NCBI RefSeq assembly: GCF_030864355.1
Contig: NC_083400.1
Coordinates: 201,001-265,000, forward strand
Direction: 5' to 3'
Length of the DNA stretch: 64,000 nucleotides
Source of the DNA: Cutaneotrichosporon cavernicola
Lineage: Eukaryota > Basidiomycota > Tremellomycetes > Trichosporonales > Trichosporonaceae
Positions 9,834-21,332 of this stretch are shown in pieces (positions within the stretch are counted from its first letter, which is position 1; each line of letters opens with the position of its first letter). The position numbers and the translations under genes are program-made. Below the pieces are notes generated by a model. The model worked only from the letters and a program-made list of their open reading frames with translations, was not told the DNA's origin and ran no database searches.

Positions 9834-10596
9834 CTACCAACCGTGCGAGTCGAGCCCGATCCACATCTGGTTCATCCCCCCATCGCACGGCATCATCCGC
9901 ACTCTCGCACCCTCAACGACCTCGTCGACACCCATGCAAAGTCCCCTCCAAGTGATCGTGTCGCGAATCGCGACAGTAGTCGACTCCCGCGCCCACTTGA
10001 AGCCCTGGTTGAGATTATCGACACACGTCCAGGCCTGTAGTTCGTCCCCGAGTCCGTCAGTCACGTCGACGCAGAAGCCTTTTTTGAAAGTCATGCCATC
10101 GCCTGTACGGAGGATGGTGGTGCGGCGGTCGGAGCAGAGGAGGAGGAGTACGCGAGAGCCTCTGAATGAGTCGGCGCCAAGGCAGAAGGAGGCGTCGCTG
10201 TAGGTCATGAGGGTGAAGAAGGATTGGGGGGTGGGGGGTTGGGTGGAGACAGTCGTAGTCGTGATGGGCTCGAGGAAGATCTTGGGAACGGGCTGGGGTT
10301 AGATTGCTACCGGGCGTGCACTTACTGTCGCGGTGGCATTGAGAATGGGGATGATGGAGTCAGTGTTGGGGTTGTTGGCCCTGCAGGCGATCTGGGGCTT
10401 GTAGACCGCCTTCGGGACGGCTGAGGCCTGGGGTTAGATATAAAACAAAGAAACTCACGGTGCCGCTGGTGTCGCTGGTGTCGATGTTGGTGCGGGCCGT
10501 GGCGGCGGCAGTCGAGGGGATCACCATTGTGCTGGCATAAGGCTCGAGGAGGATGGGGGAGGCAAATGCCCCGACCAGGAAGAAGAGGATGCGCAT
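9834..10596 (-). CDS. Secreted beta-trefoil (QxW) lectin-like protein
   Basis: 232-residue member with three exons: 10596-10459, 10427-10326, 10292-9834. Introns run GTGAGT to CTAACCCCAG and GTAAGT to CTAACCCCAG. Signal peptide MRILFFLVGAFASPILLEPY. A Thr/Ser-rich spacer covers residues ~30-95, then trefoil strands (FCLGADSF, FCVDVTDGLG, LCMGVDEV) with QxW-type NLNQGFKW and MNQMWIG. It has one more exon than its paralogues, and the extra exon encodes the spacer. It is the last recognisable member of the array. Confidence 0.8.
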
Positions 10597-13416
10597 GTTC
10601 GTTAGGTTGGTGAGTTGTATATGGGGCCAAGGAGTGTGAGAGACGGGTATTTATGTCTTCAGGCGGCAGTTGGAAGAACGTACAGTACAGCAATACACAA
10701 GATGTTCGAGGGGTGCCACAATGGACCCTCGTATGTCGTGCCACAATGGAACACCCCACATCATGCACTGCCACAGTGTGATGTCCATCAGTTGAGGCCC
10801 ATTGTTCGGGCGAAAGGCTGCGACATGAAGCCCGTCTGCGTCGTACTGCTACGAACCCCATTTCAAGTCCGTTAGAGCGGCCACAAATTCGAACCCCATC
10901 TTGCTTGGATGTTCGGGAGTTGATATGCAGGGGTCTCGCTGACGACGCCCACTGCCTCGTGCAGGTCAAACTCCGCAAGTGTGGAGCCAGCCAAGATATG
11001 TTCTAGCTTGTCCGGTCTGTGAACGCTCCCAATCGAACCACCTGGAAAGCGGTGAGCGAGATGCTGTTAGCAGTCTGGCCAGTAGAGCGGTTCGGTTCGG
11101 TCTGGGAGAAGTGGCAAGTTGCCTGGGCACTGGAAGCCTGCCCAGCATGCAAACAGTATAAACGCCTCCTTGGCCATGGACCCACGTGAGCCGGTCGTCA
11201 GAGCATACAATAAGCCGGTGGGTGACTCTGGGTGACTCACTGTGGGGAGTGGAATAAGTGTGGCTCAGTGCCTGTCCTGACTGGGCAACTCTGAGTCAGT
11301 ACGCCTCCGACGGGGCATTCTAAGCTTTGGATCCGAGCTGAGCTCTACTCTACTCTGCGCTACGATGCTGTGTACTAGGATGTGGGAATGAGTATGGTCG
11401 GATGAAGAGAAGAGTTGCGTATGTGCGTGCGTTTTTGTGAAGAGAGGTGTGCGTGATGACAGATGTGTTGGCGTGAGGTCTGTTCAGATTAGTTAGGGAT
11501 GATCCCTTGGCGATGGTGGGTGAGAGGTGCGAACGAAGCAGATTGTGAGCTTTGGGAGCCACGTCGCGTTGTATGTTATTACATGTTGTTTGCTTGTTTA
11601 CGTTCATGTGGGAGATGTTTTGCGCGAGAGGAGAAACCATTGCGAAACGAGGCTCTCAAATGCTTCGGTAACACCCTTGTCGGATCGTTGTGTTCTAATG
11701 GATGTGCGCACTACGGTACGATTTGTGATGTGCGTGCCATTTGGCCCAAAAGCAATGCTGTAATGTCAGTTGCTGTTTTGGCTTTCTGGCCAGCTAGCTA
11801 GGATACAATCACAACAAGCCAAGACATGTCAGTCAAGCCGCCATGTGAATCATGCATCTTGCCCACCATCACCAGAGCAACTGACGCGTCGCGCGTCTCG
11901 CGTCTCGCGTCTCCCCGCCAGTTTATTCATCCCTGTGACCGGAAGTGACTTTGACCTTGGCCCCGGAGCGGATCTCATCCTTATGACCCGTCACGTGCAG
12001 CCAGTCTTGCTTGGGCTTAATGGTTCCCCTCCAGTAACATGCGGGCAAAGTCAATTCCGTTGTGCGTTGATGTTACACTTGCCCCGGTCGGTCCCTTTTC
12101 ATGTCGTCAACCCATCTTCATGTCCCATCTATATCAAACTGAAAGTAAAGTGCGATGGGTATGAGTCTGTGCGCTGTAAATGAAAGATTGAGTCAGTAGA
12201 TGCAGTGGAGGAGGCTGGGTTCCCAGTTGACGTGTCATGTCAAACCTGAGCCAGGCTAGGGAGGACAGGGAGGCGCGTCTCTCCCTGCCCCAGTCTTACG
12301 GAGCGGCAGAGAGAGTAAGGAACCGAGTGGTTTCCCCTGGACACCCTCTCATGACCCCGGTGCTGGGCCAAAGTTACCCTGAAACTTGGTTGGGTCAAGT
12401 TACCCTGAGTTGTGAGTGATGGCTCTTCTGAGTGCTGTACGTCAAAGTGGATTGTACCCTGACAACTCCCCTCCTTGTCACCCCTGTTGTATCCCTGTAG
12501 CGTCCTTACCCCTACCCTGGTGTGGGCCAACCTCCTAAGCGCCTCCTAACTCGAAACTCTCACTGTAGTAAAGTCATACGCACAGGCTGATTGATCCCTT
12601 GAACGCCTTGAACGGAACAGCCTAACACTGTATCACTCACAAAGTACAGTGGGGGGAGGGCGCGTTCCGAGTTACCATGCCTTTTGACCTACCTGACACT
12701 ACAACTACTACAACGACTACTAGTTTTGAATAATAGAATAGTATCATCCTACTCATCCAACATTGTTCAACACCACCTGCACTCTCACTCTATTCCATTC
12801 CATTCTCTTTCCCATACCATCTACTTTTTCTTTATCCTACTATTCATATCAAAGTAGCGATACCCATCTCCCCTTCTCACATCTCCACAAACCCGGCATT
12901 GCGGGGGCTCGAGTCGCACCTGGCCTGGCTCGCGCACCGCGCCATCACACCTTCCCCTGCGCGACCACCCAAGGAGAAGGAGGCCTGAGCGTTCATCCCA
13001 ACAGCAACAATCAACTAGGTTTACACGCGCATATTCACCCCACTTTGAGAGATCTCAATCTTCCCCATCAAGTCGAGCACGCGCCCGACCTCGCGCACAA
13101 GCACACTCAACGCGCACAAGCCTTGTCATAACCGCAACCTCACTCCAACATCCCCTTCCTCTCCCCCCCTCTTTGCTTTTGGTTGATTTCTCTCAAACCA
13201 CTTGCCCCCTTATCCTTTACATACCCTCGTCCCCAGCTTTCCCTCCCTCGCGTGCGCCCACAACTTGTTCGACGCTAGCACCTCCACCGACTGGACCAAT
13301 ACACCTGCACTTGTCCTCTCTCCTCTCCATCGACCTACCTCACACGTCCATCGGAAACACGCGACCGCACAACTCACCTCTCGGCTCCCCGACATTGCTC
13401 GTCCATTTTGGCTGTC
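10597..13416. other. Long non-coding stretch upstream of the RhoGAP gene
   Basis: No gene with splice or domain support in about 2.8 kb. The last ~650 bases (12,760-13,416) are pyrimidine-rich (CT-rich) and look like the 5' leader and promoter of the RhoGAP gene. A 7-bp tandem repeat lies at 11,892. Confidence 0.55.
11892..11912. repeat. 7-bp tandem repeat (CGCGTCT)x3
   Basis: Three perfect copies of CGCGTCT. Confidence 0.85.
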
Positions 13417-16400
13417 ATGACTGCTGTCGACGCACAACTTGGCGGCGTAGCAACGCCAATCGGCGATGGCCACCTGTGTCCTAACCGTTCGTCTTTGAAT
13501 GGGAGTATCATCGCCAGCCCAGGAAGAGAAAGTGACGGGTTGTCGACCATGCCGTCGATGAACGATCTGGAAGCAAAGTGCGGCGGCTGCAAGAAGACCA
13601 TTGACCAAGAAAATGGCGGCGTCGTCGTGGCATTTGGGTGAGTCTGGAATGAGACGCGACAAACTGACCTCTAGCGCGTCACTCTGGCACGTCGACTGTT
13701 TCAAGTGCGCCAAATGTCTCGAGAAGGTCTCGGCCGACACAAACCTCCTCCTTCTGTCCGATGGTAGCCCAGTGTGTGGCAAGTGCTCGTATCAGGTGAG
13801 TACATTAGACGCCCAAAACTCTTGGCGCGCTACCGGTGTTTGTTTGCTGACATCCCTCTTAGTGCTTTGTGTGCAAGCAGGCTATCACAGAAGAGGCCAT
13901 CATGACCGGCGACGAGTCATACCATGCTCACTGTTTTACGTGTCGCACCTGCAAGCAAAGAATAGAGGAGCTGGTGTTTGCCAAGACGTCGCAGGGCATC
14001 TACTGCATGGTGAGCAGTGACCGTGCGGAATTTGCTCTGACCAGTAGAACTGTCACAACGAACGTGTAGCCCGGAGTCGTCGCCACGCCGAGGCCAGGCG
14101 ACTACGCGCTGCGCGTAAGGAGCGTGAAAAGGAAGAATCAGAAGCGCGCCGCCGCGATGCCAGCGGTATCCGCTCGAGCTCGACCTCGACGTCACTCAAT
14201 CTCCTCACGACGGTCGCATCAAACGTCAGCGTGGCGAGCAGCGCGGTCTCGCCTTCCTCGCCGCGATACCCGGACGTTACATCTCCAACCAACCTCTCCT
14301 CCTTCGCCGGGCGAGATGCGGGTCCTCTTTCCGGCACAGCTTCGCCTGCCACTGGCCCCATGCGCAACCACAGCGTCCCGGCATCGCCAGCGGGTCCACG
14401 TGAACCGCGTGAAACCGCCATGGCACGGGGCGGTTCCCAGGACAGCAGAACTCCTCGTTCGGGCAACGTCAGTCCGACTCCAGGCTCGTCGTCCAAGACT
14501 TCGCCAATGGCCCTATCGCAGTCGCAGTCGCAGCCGGCAGGCAACCTCTTGTCACAAGCGTCGCCGCGCAGCCCCACTGGCCCACCCTCTGGCCCGCGTT
14601 CAGCGAGTGGTGTGGGACTCGGTGTCAGCGGTCTCAGTGTGCCCACCTCGAGGGCCGAGAAGCGCAGGTCGATCAACCCCGGATTGTCGTTCAACATGGA
14701 CCAGGCAGCGTCCGCTTTCACACCGGAGCCAAGGGTACCGTCTCCCCTACGTGGGTCTTTCAGCGAGCCTCAAGAAGACTCTGTATTGTCTCCAGATGGG
14801 AACGCCCCTACGACTGGGCCACCAACCCCCACCCCGGCGTCTCAAGGCAGAGTTCAGTCACCAGGGACGTCGCCGACACTGATATCTACACCGCAACTAC
14901 TACCCCACTCTCCAACCGCTATGGCAACCCCCGCCGGCCATACGCCCGACTTGTCAGCCAAGTCGTCGCCCAAGTCTGAGACTACCTCCGGCACGAGGGC
15001 GCAGACCGCGACGGCCGAGACCACTCCCAAGTCGTCTGAACCGTCACAAGACGGGCACAAGTCGCCGTCGGCGTTCAAGCCGAGCGTCCTACCTCCCGAG
15101 CGCAAGGATTCACATATGAGCACCAACGGCGACGCTGCCCTTCCACGTATTGACGCGCCCGGTCTCCTGCCCACGATGTCATTTTCGCTCTCTGATCCCG
15201 ACTTTGCGGTCCTCCTCAACGAGATGGAGACGCCGGAGGGATCCAAGGCCTTGCCGAAGAAGGCTCGCACGCCCGAGTCTGGCTCGGCGCAAGTGTCGGA
15301 TGGCGATGATGCTGCTGGCGGTGCAATGTCGCGAAACTTAAACATGGACTCGCTCGTGACCGCCGCGAACGGCGAGGCCATCACCCCATCAAGCTCACGG
15401 ACACTGCTCTCGCCCAATGACCAGCCGTCGCCGGTCGACACGCTGCGGCGCCGGGGTTCCAAGGATTCCATCCTGTCTGTGCGGATGGAGCGCGACTCGT
15501 CGTTCCAGGCGCTTGCCGCACTGGTCGCTGGTCTCAAGCCTGACGACGATAACAGGGTGTCCATCGACTACTCTCTGCTTATTGAGGCAATCCGCGAGCA
15601 CAGTGCGCTCAAGGAGGCAGCTGACACGCTCAAGGCCAAGTACACGGGTGCCAAGGTAGGGTTTGGACGTTGCGAAAGGCGCTGACGTACAGCGTTCCAG
15701 CCAGCAGTACAGCGACGGTCTCGCTATCGCCGGTGAGGAGTACGACAAGGAGAGCCAGCGTCGCCGCGAGCTCGAGACGGAGATTGTCCGCCTGCGGTCA
15801 CAGCTTCATGGCCAGAGTGCGCGTTTGTCCTTAATGTCCAGCGACGAGCGCCGCCAGGAGAGGCTGAACCGCCATTCGCAAGACCTTGCGAGCAACCTCA
15901 CAGGTCTTGAGCACGACATTTCCAGATTGCGCGCTCAACGCGACATCTCGCTCGCCGAGATTGAGGAACTCCAGTCCAAGCGAGGCGAGATCGACTCTGA
16001 GGAGGCAACGTCCAAGCTGGGACGGTCGCTCTCTCGCCGCCTCGAGAAGATCAAGGAGGAGTACAGAGACGAGCTCGCGCCTCTGTCTGCGCAGCGCGAG
16101 GCGCTCCAGCGCGAGATTGCCGATCTCGAGTCCACCAAGGAGCAGTACATTGAGGAGGCGTCGTCGCTGCAGGCCAAGAATGATGAGATCATCGAGCTAA
16201 ACCAGCAACTCATGCGTCAGAACGAGGGGCTCAACGACCGGAGATCGCCCGCGGCCTTCCCTGTCATCACCAAGGCCCGTGGCCACCCGTCCGGCTCCCC
16301 ATCAATGTCGTCCCTTGCCACCGCGCTTGAGGGTGTCCCAGAAGAGTCAAAGGAGACTGCGCGTGTCATCAAGGTGTCCAAGCCCGAACCGATCGAGGTC

Positions 16401-17391
16401 ACGCCAGCGCGCCGCTTCAAGTGGATCGGCAAGGCGGCCAAGGCGGTCGACACGGACAAGCTCACTGTTGGAGGCAGTGGCGGCGACAGGCGCAAGCTGC
16501 GCCCTTCCACCGAGGTCGGCACGCGCGAGCACCACTTTGCACAACACAGCACCATGCGTCTGGGCCGTTGCGACTTATGTCAGGACAAGATGTGGGGCCT
16601 ACAGGAGGTCAAGTGCTCCGCATGCGGTATGGTGTGCCATCAGAAGTGTGCCGAGAAGCTTCCCAAGTCGTGTCCAGGCAAGGGCGCCAAGGTCGAGGAC
16701 GAGGGCCCGCTGCGTGAGTTGGTTTCCCAAACCCTACTGATGGCAGCACCGAGCATGTTCGGCCGCGAACTGAGCGACCAGTCTGGCGCAGATAACGCCG
16801 CTGTTCCTGTGATTGTGACCAAGTGTATCCGGGCGGTCGAGGCCAACGGCATGGAGTATGAGGGTATCTACCGCAAGACGGGTGGCAACGCGCAGTGCAA
16901 GCAGATTACGCAATTGTTCGAACGCGGCAAATATGAGACGTTCGACCTCACGAACGCCGACGACTTTAACGACATTAGTGCCATCACGTCGGTGCTCAAA
17001 AACTACTTCCGCAACCTGCCCGATCCAGTGTTCACGCACAAGTTACACGAGAGCTTCATCGCGGCGGCCAACATCCGTGGGGTCGACAACAAGAAGCAGG
17101 CGCTATGCGCGCTCCTGCAGGAACTGCCCAAGGCGCACTACGATACGCTCAAGGTGCTCATGCTTCACCTGAACCGCGTGACGGCCAAGAGCGACATCAA
17201 CCTGATGACGAGTCAGAACCTTGGCGTGGTGTTTGGGCGTAAGTCGCGTAGGTGTTCAAGTGCTGACTACAGCCACGCTGCTCCGGTCATCCGACCCGAA
17301 CCGCGAGTTTGGCGACATGGCGGGCAAGGCGCTCAGCGTGCAGTGGATGGTCGAGAATGCGCCGTCCGTGTTCCTCGAGGAGCGCGAGTGA
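13417..17391 (+). CDS. LIM-LIM-C1-RhoGAP protein (Rga-type Rho/Cdc42 GTPase-activating protein)
   Basis: Stimulates GTP hydrolysis by Rho-family GTPases to control polarity and septation at the cell cortex. 1,242 residues, seven exons: 13417-13637, 13675-13795, 13863-14009, 14048-15655, 15693-16713, 16747-17238, 17273-17391. Domains: LIM 1 from residue ~55 (CGGC, WHVDCFKCAKC), LIM 2 from ~115 (CFVCKQA, YHAHCFTCRTC), a long Ser/Pro-rich linker, a coiled coil (~710-880), a C1 zinc finger (~979-1030, RCDLCQDKMWG), and RhoGAP (~1047-1225) with the arginine-finger region EGIYRKTGG and NLGVVFGPTLLR. The fifth intron is only 33 nt and a multiple of three, so an unspliced frame also stays open; the perfect GTGAGT and CTGATGGCAG favour splicing. 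Confidence 0.92.
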
Positions 17392-17623
17392 CCGCTTGAT
17401 GCGGTAGTGTTGTACGTGCGGCCGGGCCGTAGCAGATGTCTAGCATGGCGGTAGTTGCCGCTTATCGTGGCGTGTCATCATATGCATGTGTACCAGGAGC
17501 GGAATCTACATACAGTAGCACTTTGTATCAGAGCCTTTCTGGACAATCCCTGTCGGAAATTACACCTCCACTTGCATCGCCCTTCCCTTCATTCACTTGA
17601 CTCAACTTGACCCACTCATCACC

Positions 17624-18753
17624 ATGCTACGACCAACACCCCTACTCGTACTCCGCCCGCTCGGTGCACGCACCCTAACCCTCGCCTCGCACGCCTACCT
17701 CCCTCCCGGCCCCAAACCAGGCAGCTTCTCGGGCCCAGCCCCAACAGCGGGCGCGGGCCCGAACGCGACTGCGCCACCCAACGCCCCGGCCGGTATCCCG
17801 CATGCGTCCGTTGCTTCTTCTCCCCAACCTTCCACTCCTACTTCGACCTCTCCTCCTACTTCCAACGCACCCGAGACCTCTGGCCGTGACCGCGCAACGG
17901 CCGAATCTCCCGACTTGTCTGCTACCGAGCGCCGGCTCGTCGAGGGAATTGTGCGAGTTGACCACGCCGGCGAACTTGGCGCCAATTGGATCTATCGTGG
18001 ACAGAAGTGGGCGTGTCAAATCCGTGGGGACCATGGCACGGCGGGACAGGTTGAGGTGAGTCGAGGGGCCGAGGGGTCGAGAGGCCAAACGGCTTCGGCG
18101 GCGTCGACTCTTGAGTGGCCATAATGCCTCTCCACGCCTCTACACGCCATAACGCCTCAACCCATAACGCACCACTCCATAACGCGCCACCACTCACCAC
18201 TACCGCGCGCTAACGCCCAGCAAATGTGGGACAATGAGCGACACCACCTCAACGTTCTGACGCGCGTGGCGGACCAGCACCGCGTTCGTCCGACCGCTCT
18301 CTACCCCGTTTGGCAGGGACTTGCGTGGGGTCTTGGGGCGGCTATGGCTCTCATGGGCAAGGAGGCTGCTATGGCGTGTACCGAGGCGGTGGAGACGGTT
18401 ATTGGGGAGCATTATGATGAGTGAGTCGAGGGCGACGAGCCGGCAGAGGAAGAGGAGACAGCAAGAGCAACGAGCCGGCAGAGGAAGAGGAGACTGCAGA
18501 GGAAGAGGAGACAGCAAGAACACAACTAACCTCCAGCCAACTGCGCGCACTGCGCCCGCTCATCGCCAAGCCCGACGCCCACCCCTCCCTCCCCCTTCTT
18601 GCCAAGGTGCTCGAGGAGTTCCGGGACGACGAGCTTGAGCATCTCGACACGGCGGTGGAGGAGGGCGCACTCAAGGCCCCGGGTCACAGCCTGTTGAGTG
18701 CGGTGGTCGCGGCGGCTTGTCGGGTCGGTATCACGGTGGCTGAGAAGGTGTAG
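17624..18753 (+). CDS. COQ7: 5-demethoxyubiquinone hydroxylase, mitochondrial
   Basis: Di-iron monooxygenase of the penultimate step of ubiquinone synthesis, on the matrix side of the inner mitochondrial membrane. 282 residues, exons 17624-18055, 18221-18420, 18537-18753. The start MLRPTPLLVLRPLGARTLTL is an Arg-rich presequence. A Pro/Ala/Thr/Ser spacer reaches ~residue 100, longer than usual for the family. The catalytic domain carries the iron ligands: VDHAGELGAN (E), NERHHL (ExxH), EAVETVIGEHY (E) and DDELEHLD (ExxH). Intron 1 (165 nt) is rich in CATAACGC repeats and intron 2 holds three copies of an AGAGGAAGAGGAGAC unit. Convergent with the GFA-domain gene. Confidence 0.95.
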
Positions 18754-18852
18754 TGGGTTACCTGGGTCGCTAGCGCTGGCACCGATCTGAGTTGGCATGC
18801 ATCACTATCGCAAGACCACAACATTTGGTCCAGTGGCTCACTCTGCGGCCTA

Positions 18853-18951
18853 CACGGAAAGCGAAGTACAGTTCAACCATGCAACCACGGAAAGCAAAGT
18901 ACAGCCCAGCCATGCAACCACGGAAAGCAAAGTACAGCTCAGCCATGCAAC
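18853..18951. repeat. 33-bp tandem repeat, three copies
   Basis: Units at 18853, 18886 and 18919, each beginning CACGGAAAGC and ending CCATGCAAC, with a few substitutions. They lie between the convergent ends of COQ7 and the GFA-domain gene. Confidence 0.9.
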
Positions 18952-19049
18952 CAACGGCCTCAGTCAGCTTACTCCCAACCAGACCATGCCAGCTTGAATT
19001 AGCCACTCGACTCCCAAGATCCATCGCAGCCCTACACAACGTACATCGC

Positions 19050-19665
19050 CTACTCGACCCAGCACCCGTTCTTCTTGTGCCAGCTCTCAATACTACCGCC
19101 CGCCGCCGGGCCGTAGTCGTCATATACGTCAAAGCCTACTGGCGTGGGAACGTAGTCTGGACAGCTTGTCCGGAGGATTGTAAAGTACTTTACGTCGGGC
19201 TTGGGTAGTTCGGTCTCGATCGACGAGGCGAACGGGTAGATCCACTTTGGTTAGGGCATCCTCTTCTCTCTTCTCCCTGCTCTCTGCTCTCTGGAGATAC
19301 TCTCTGCTCTCTGGAGAACTCACCTCGGGATATTCCGGATGGTAGTTCCACAGCGCGGCGCTACACTCGCGACAGAAGACGCGTTCGCTCGTCGCCATCT
19401 TCTGCGGCTTGTCGTCGGGCCCAAACTCCAATACCGGTATATACTTGCTTCCATCAGCCCATCCCAAGGAGACGTACTTGATCAACTCGTCCCCACGAAG
19501 AAACTTGAGCGTGGGCGTGTTGCCCATGATGTTCACACTGCCCATGTAGCCGCCGACCTTGCGGCAGATCGAGCACTGGCACATCTGGTACGGGACAGGC
19601 GTGTTGGTCTCGAGCGTGTACTTGACCTTGCGGCAGTGGCAGGAGCCTGTGAGGAGCATAGGCAT
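19050..19665 (-). CDS. CENP-V/GFA-domain zinc protein (glutathione-dependent formaldehyde-activating family)
   Basis: 178-residue zinc-binding protein of the GFA/CENP-V fold; members include a glutathione-formaldehyde S-hydroxymethyl activator, but most fungal copies are uncharacterised. Exon 1 19665-19324, exon 2 19244-19050. The intron (GTGAGT to CTAACCAAAG) contains a duplicated CTCTCTGGAGA stretch. Cys motifs: GSCHCRKVKY, CQCSICRKVGG and VFCRECSAALW. Exon 2 begins WIYPFASSIETELP and ends SIESWHKKNGCWVE. Reading through the intron gives a different, shifted tail, so splicing matters for the end. Convergent with COQ7. Confidence 0.88.
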
Positions 19666-20129
19666 GGTGGGATGAGTGGAAACGGAACGGACGGTGTGGA
19701 AACGGAACGGACGAGGTTTATTCTAAGTCATCTCGACAGCGGTTGACGTCACTGTCTCGGTTTCGAGACAGTGCACATGTGGTCACCTTGGTCTTATCGC
19801 TCTGATTATCGCCCTCACCGCTTTCTTCAAGGAGGTCGCCCTGCTCGCTGTTACCGCTCTCACAGCGGCCATCCCTTTGATCGCTTTCACATCTCTACTC
19901 GCTGCCGCACTCAGCGCACTCGCCCGCACTTCACACCACGCTCTCACACCTGTTCCACCCCCGCGCGCCCCCCTCATCCTCTACGCATAACCATCTGTAC
20001 ATCTAATATACACACATCAGACTGCATCTAGTCTTTTGCACGCTTCTTCGCTCGCTCATCGAGGCCATCAGCGCTGCGCTGACCAACGCTGCGCACACTA
20101 TCGTCAGCGACGTCTCCACGCTCACGCAC
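19666..20129. other. Intergenic region upstream of the GFA-domain gene
   Basis: No gene. It carries a 16-bp direct repeat (GGAAACGGAACGGACG, twice, around 19,679-19,713) and the CRE-like site plus hairpin described separately. Confidence 0.6.
19744..19773. promoter_or_regulatory. CRE-like palindrome joined to a perfect 10-bp hairpin
   Basis: TGACGTCA (19744-19751) is the full CRE/ATF palindrome. It overlaps an inverted repeat, CACTGTCTCG (19750-19759) and CGAGACAGTG (19764-19773), with a 4-nt loop. It lies about 80 bases upstream of the GFA-domain gene start. A bZIP target is plausible but inferred. Confidence 0.5.
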
Positions 20130-21112
20130 TTACAGCCGAGGCGGCTCGTCCGTGACCATGTTCGTGACAGTGCCGTAATCGTCGTCGACGTCGATTGCGT
20201 CGGCGCGCTCGTCCTGGGGACGCCCCACCGCCTTGAAACGCCTCGCCGAGTCCTTGCGCACATCAACATACGCCATGTCGAGGGAGTTATGGAACAGCTT
20301 GTCACGCTCCCTGTCGTCCTCGGCGCGCTTGCGCGCCGCCGCGATCTGTTCGTCTAGCGCAGCCAGGAGAGACTGCGTGTTGCGGCACCACATCTCAAGC
20401 CCGCCCTTCACAACACCAAGATCGGAAGGGCGCAGGTCGCGCCCCGTGACGCTGTCGACGTGTAGGACCTGCTCATAGTGGTGGATCTTGCCAGTGAGGA
20501 GACCGGCGTAGATCGCGTCGATGATCAACGCTTCCAGCTCGGGAGTAGAGGCTGTGCCGAGGGCCTGTGTTAGCTCCGAGTAGGGAAGCGCCTGGGGTTA
20601 GTTGCGGAGACGGGGGAAGGAAAGGGCCTGACGGAACTTCCAAGGAGGAGGACGTACACGAGTCTGAAGAGCTAGGGAGAGGAGGGTGAGGTGCTTGAGC
20701 TTGGTTACGTGTGCGAGTGAGAGGGATGGAAAGGCGTCAGGCGCTGCTGTCAGCTTGACGAAGCAAGGTGGAGAGGGAAGGACGACGAGAGGAGCCGCGC
20801 TAGGGACTCACAGGCAGTGTAGTCGGCGAGGGTACCGTATGCGAAGAGCTGGAGGAGGCGGTAGCTCTTGGCATGCGTCAAGTCCGTTTGTAGCTGATGT
20901 CAGCTGTTGGTATAAGGGAGAAAGCTCACATCCTTGATGCTCGGGACGTCGAGCAGCTCGCCGAAGGTGTACACGCCAGGCTGGTGTCAGCTCGTCCAAG
21001 TATCCCAGAGCTGACGTACCGCGGCTGTGGCGTCGAGGATGACCTTTGCTGCGCCGGCGCCTTTTGTCCCGCGCGCGAGGATGAGGAATGGCTCGAGTGA
21101 GTGCTCGGCCAT
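20130..21112 (-). CDS. CSN7: COP9 signalosome subunit 7 (PCI domain)
   Basis: Subunit of the COP9 signalosome, which removes Nedd8 from cullins of SCF-type ubiquitin ligases. 258 residues, five exons: 21112-21020, 20980-20930, 20893-20812, 20746-20658, 20591-20130. Exon 4 could instead start three bases later. Matches to the family: YTFGELLDVPSIKD, YRLLQLFAYGTLADY, LKHLTLLSLALQTRALPY, then the winged-helix LIIDAIYAGLLTGKI with HVDSVTGRDLRPSDL and WCRNTQSLLAALDEQI. The acidic carboxy tail is short. Divergent from the BRD8-like gene, 220 bp away. Confidence 0.9.
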
Positions 21113-21332
21113 GGCACGTGAATGTGGCAGTGACAGTGTTGTTGTGAATGACGATGGACAAGGTGATGGGATTGTGAGTGAGCGTCATCAGAACGTTCTC
21201 CACGTGGCTTTTCTAATCTCCCAACGCTCCTTAACAAACCCATTAGCAAAGTTGGTTCCGCTAATCCCTCGATTGGTGTTTGCTGCGCAGAGTGCGAACT
21301 ACTCGATTCACAACACCCATCCACTGACGCCC

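Noticed and set aside
1537..10596. Considering the lectin genes as toxin genes because of ricin-B resemblance
   Set aside because: Only the carbohydrate-binding trefoil type is seen; no catalytic toxin domain is present in any of them.
16714..16746. Treating the RhoGAP frame as uninterrupted here
   Set aside because: The open frame is a consequence of a 33-nt intron length; perfect GTGAGT and branch-acceptor signals argue for splicing, though both remain possible.
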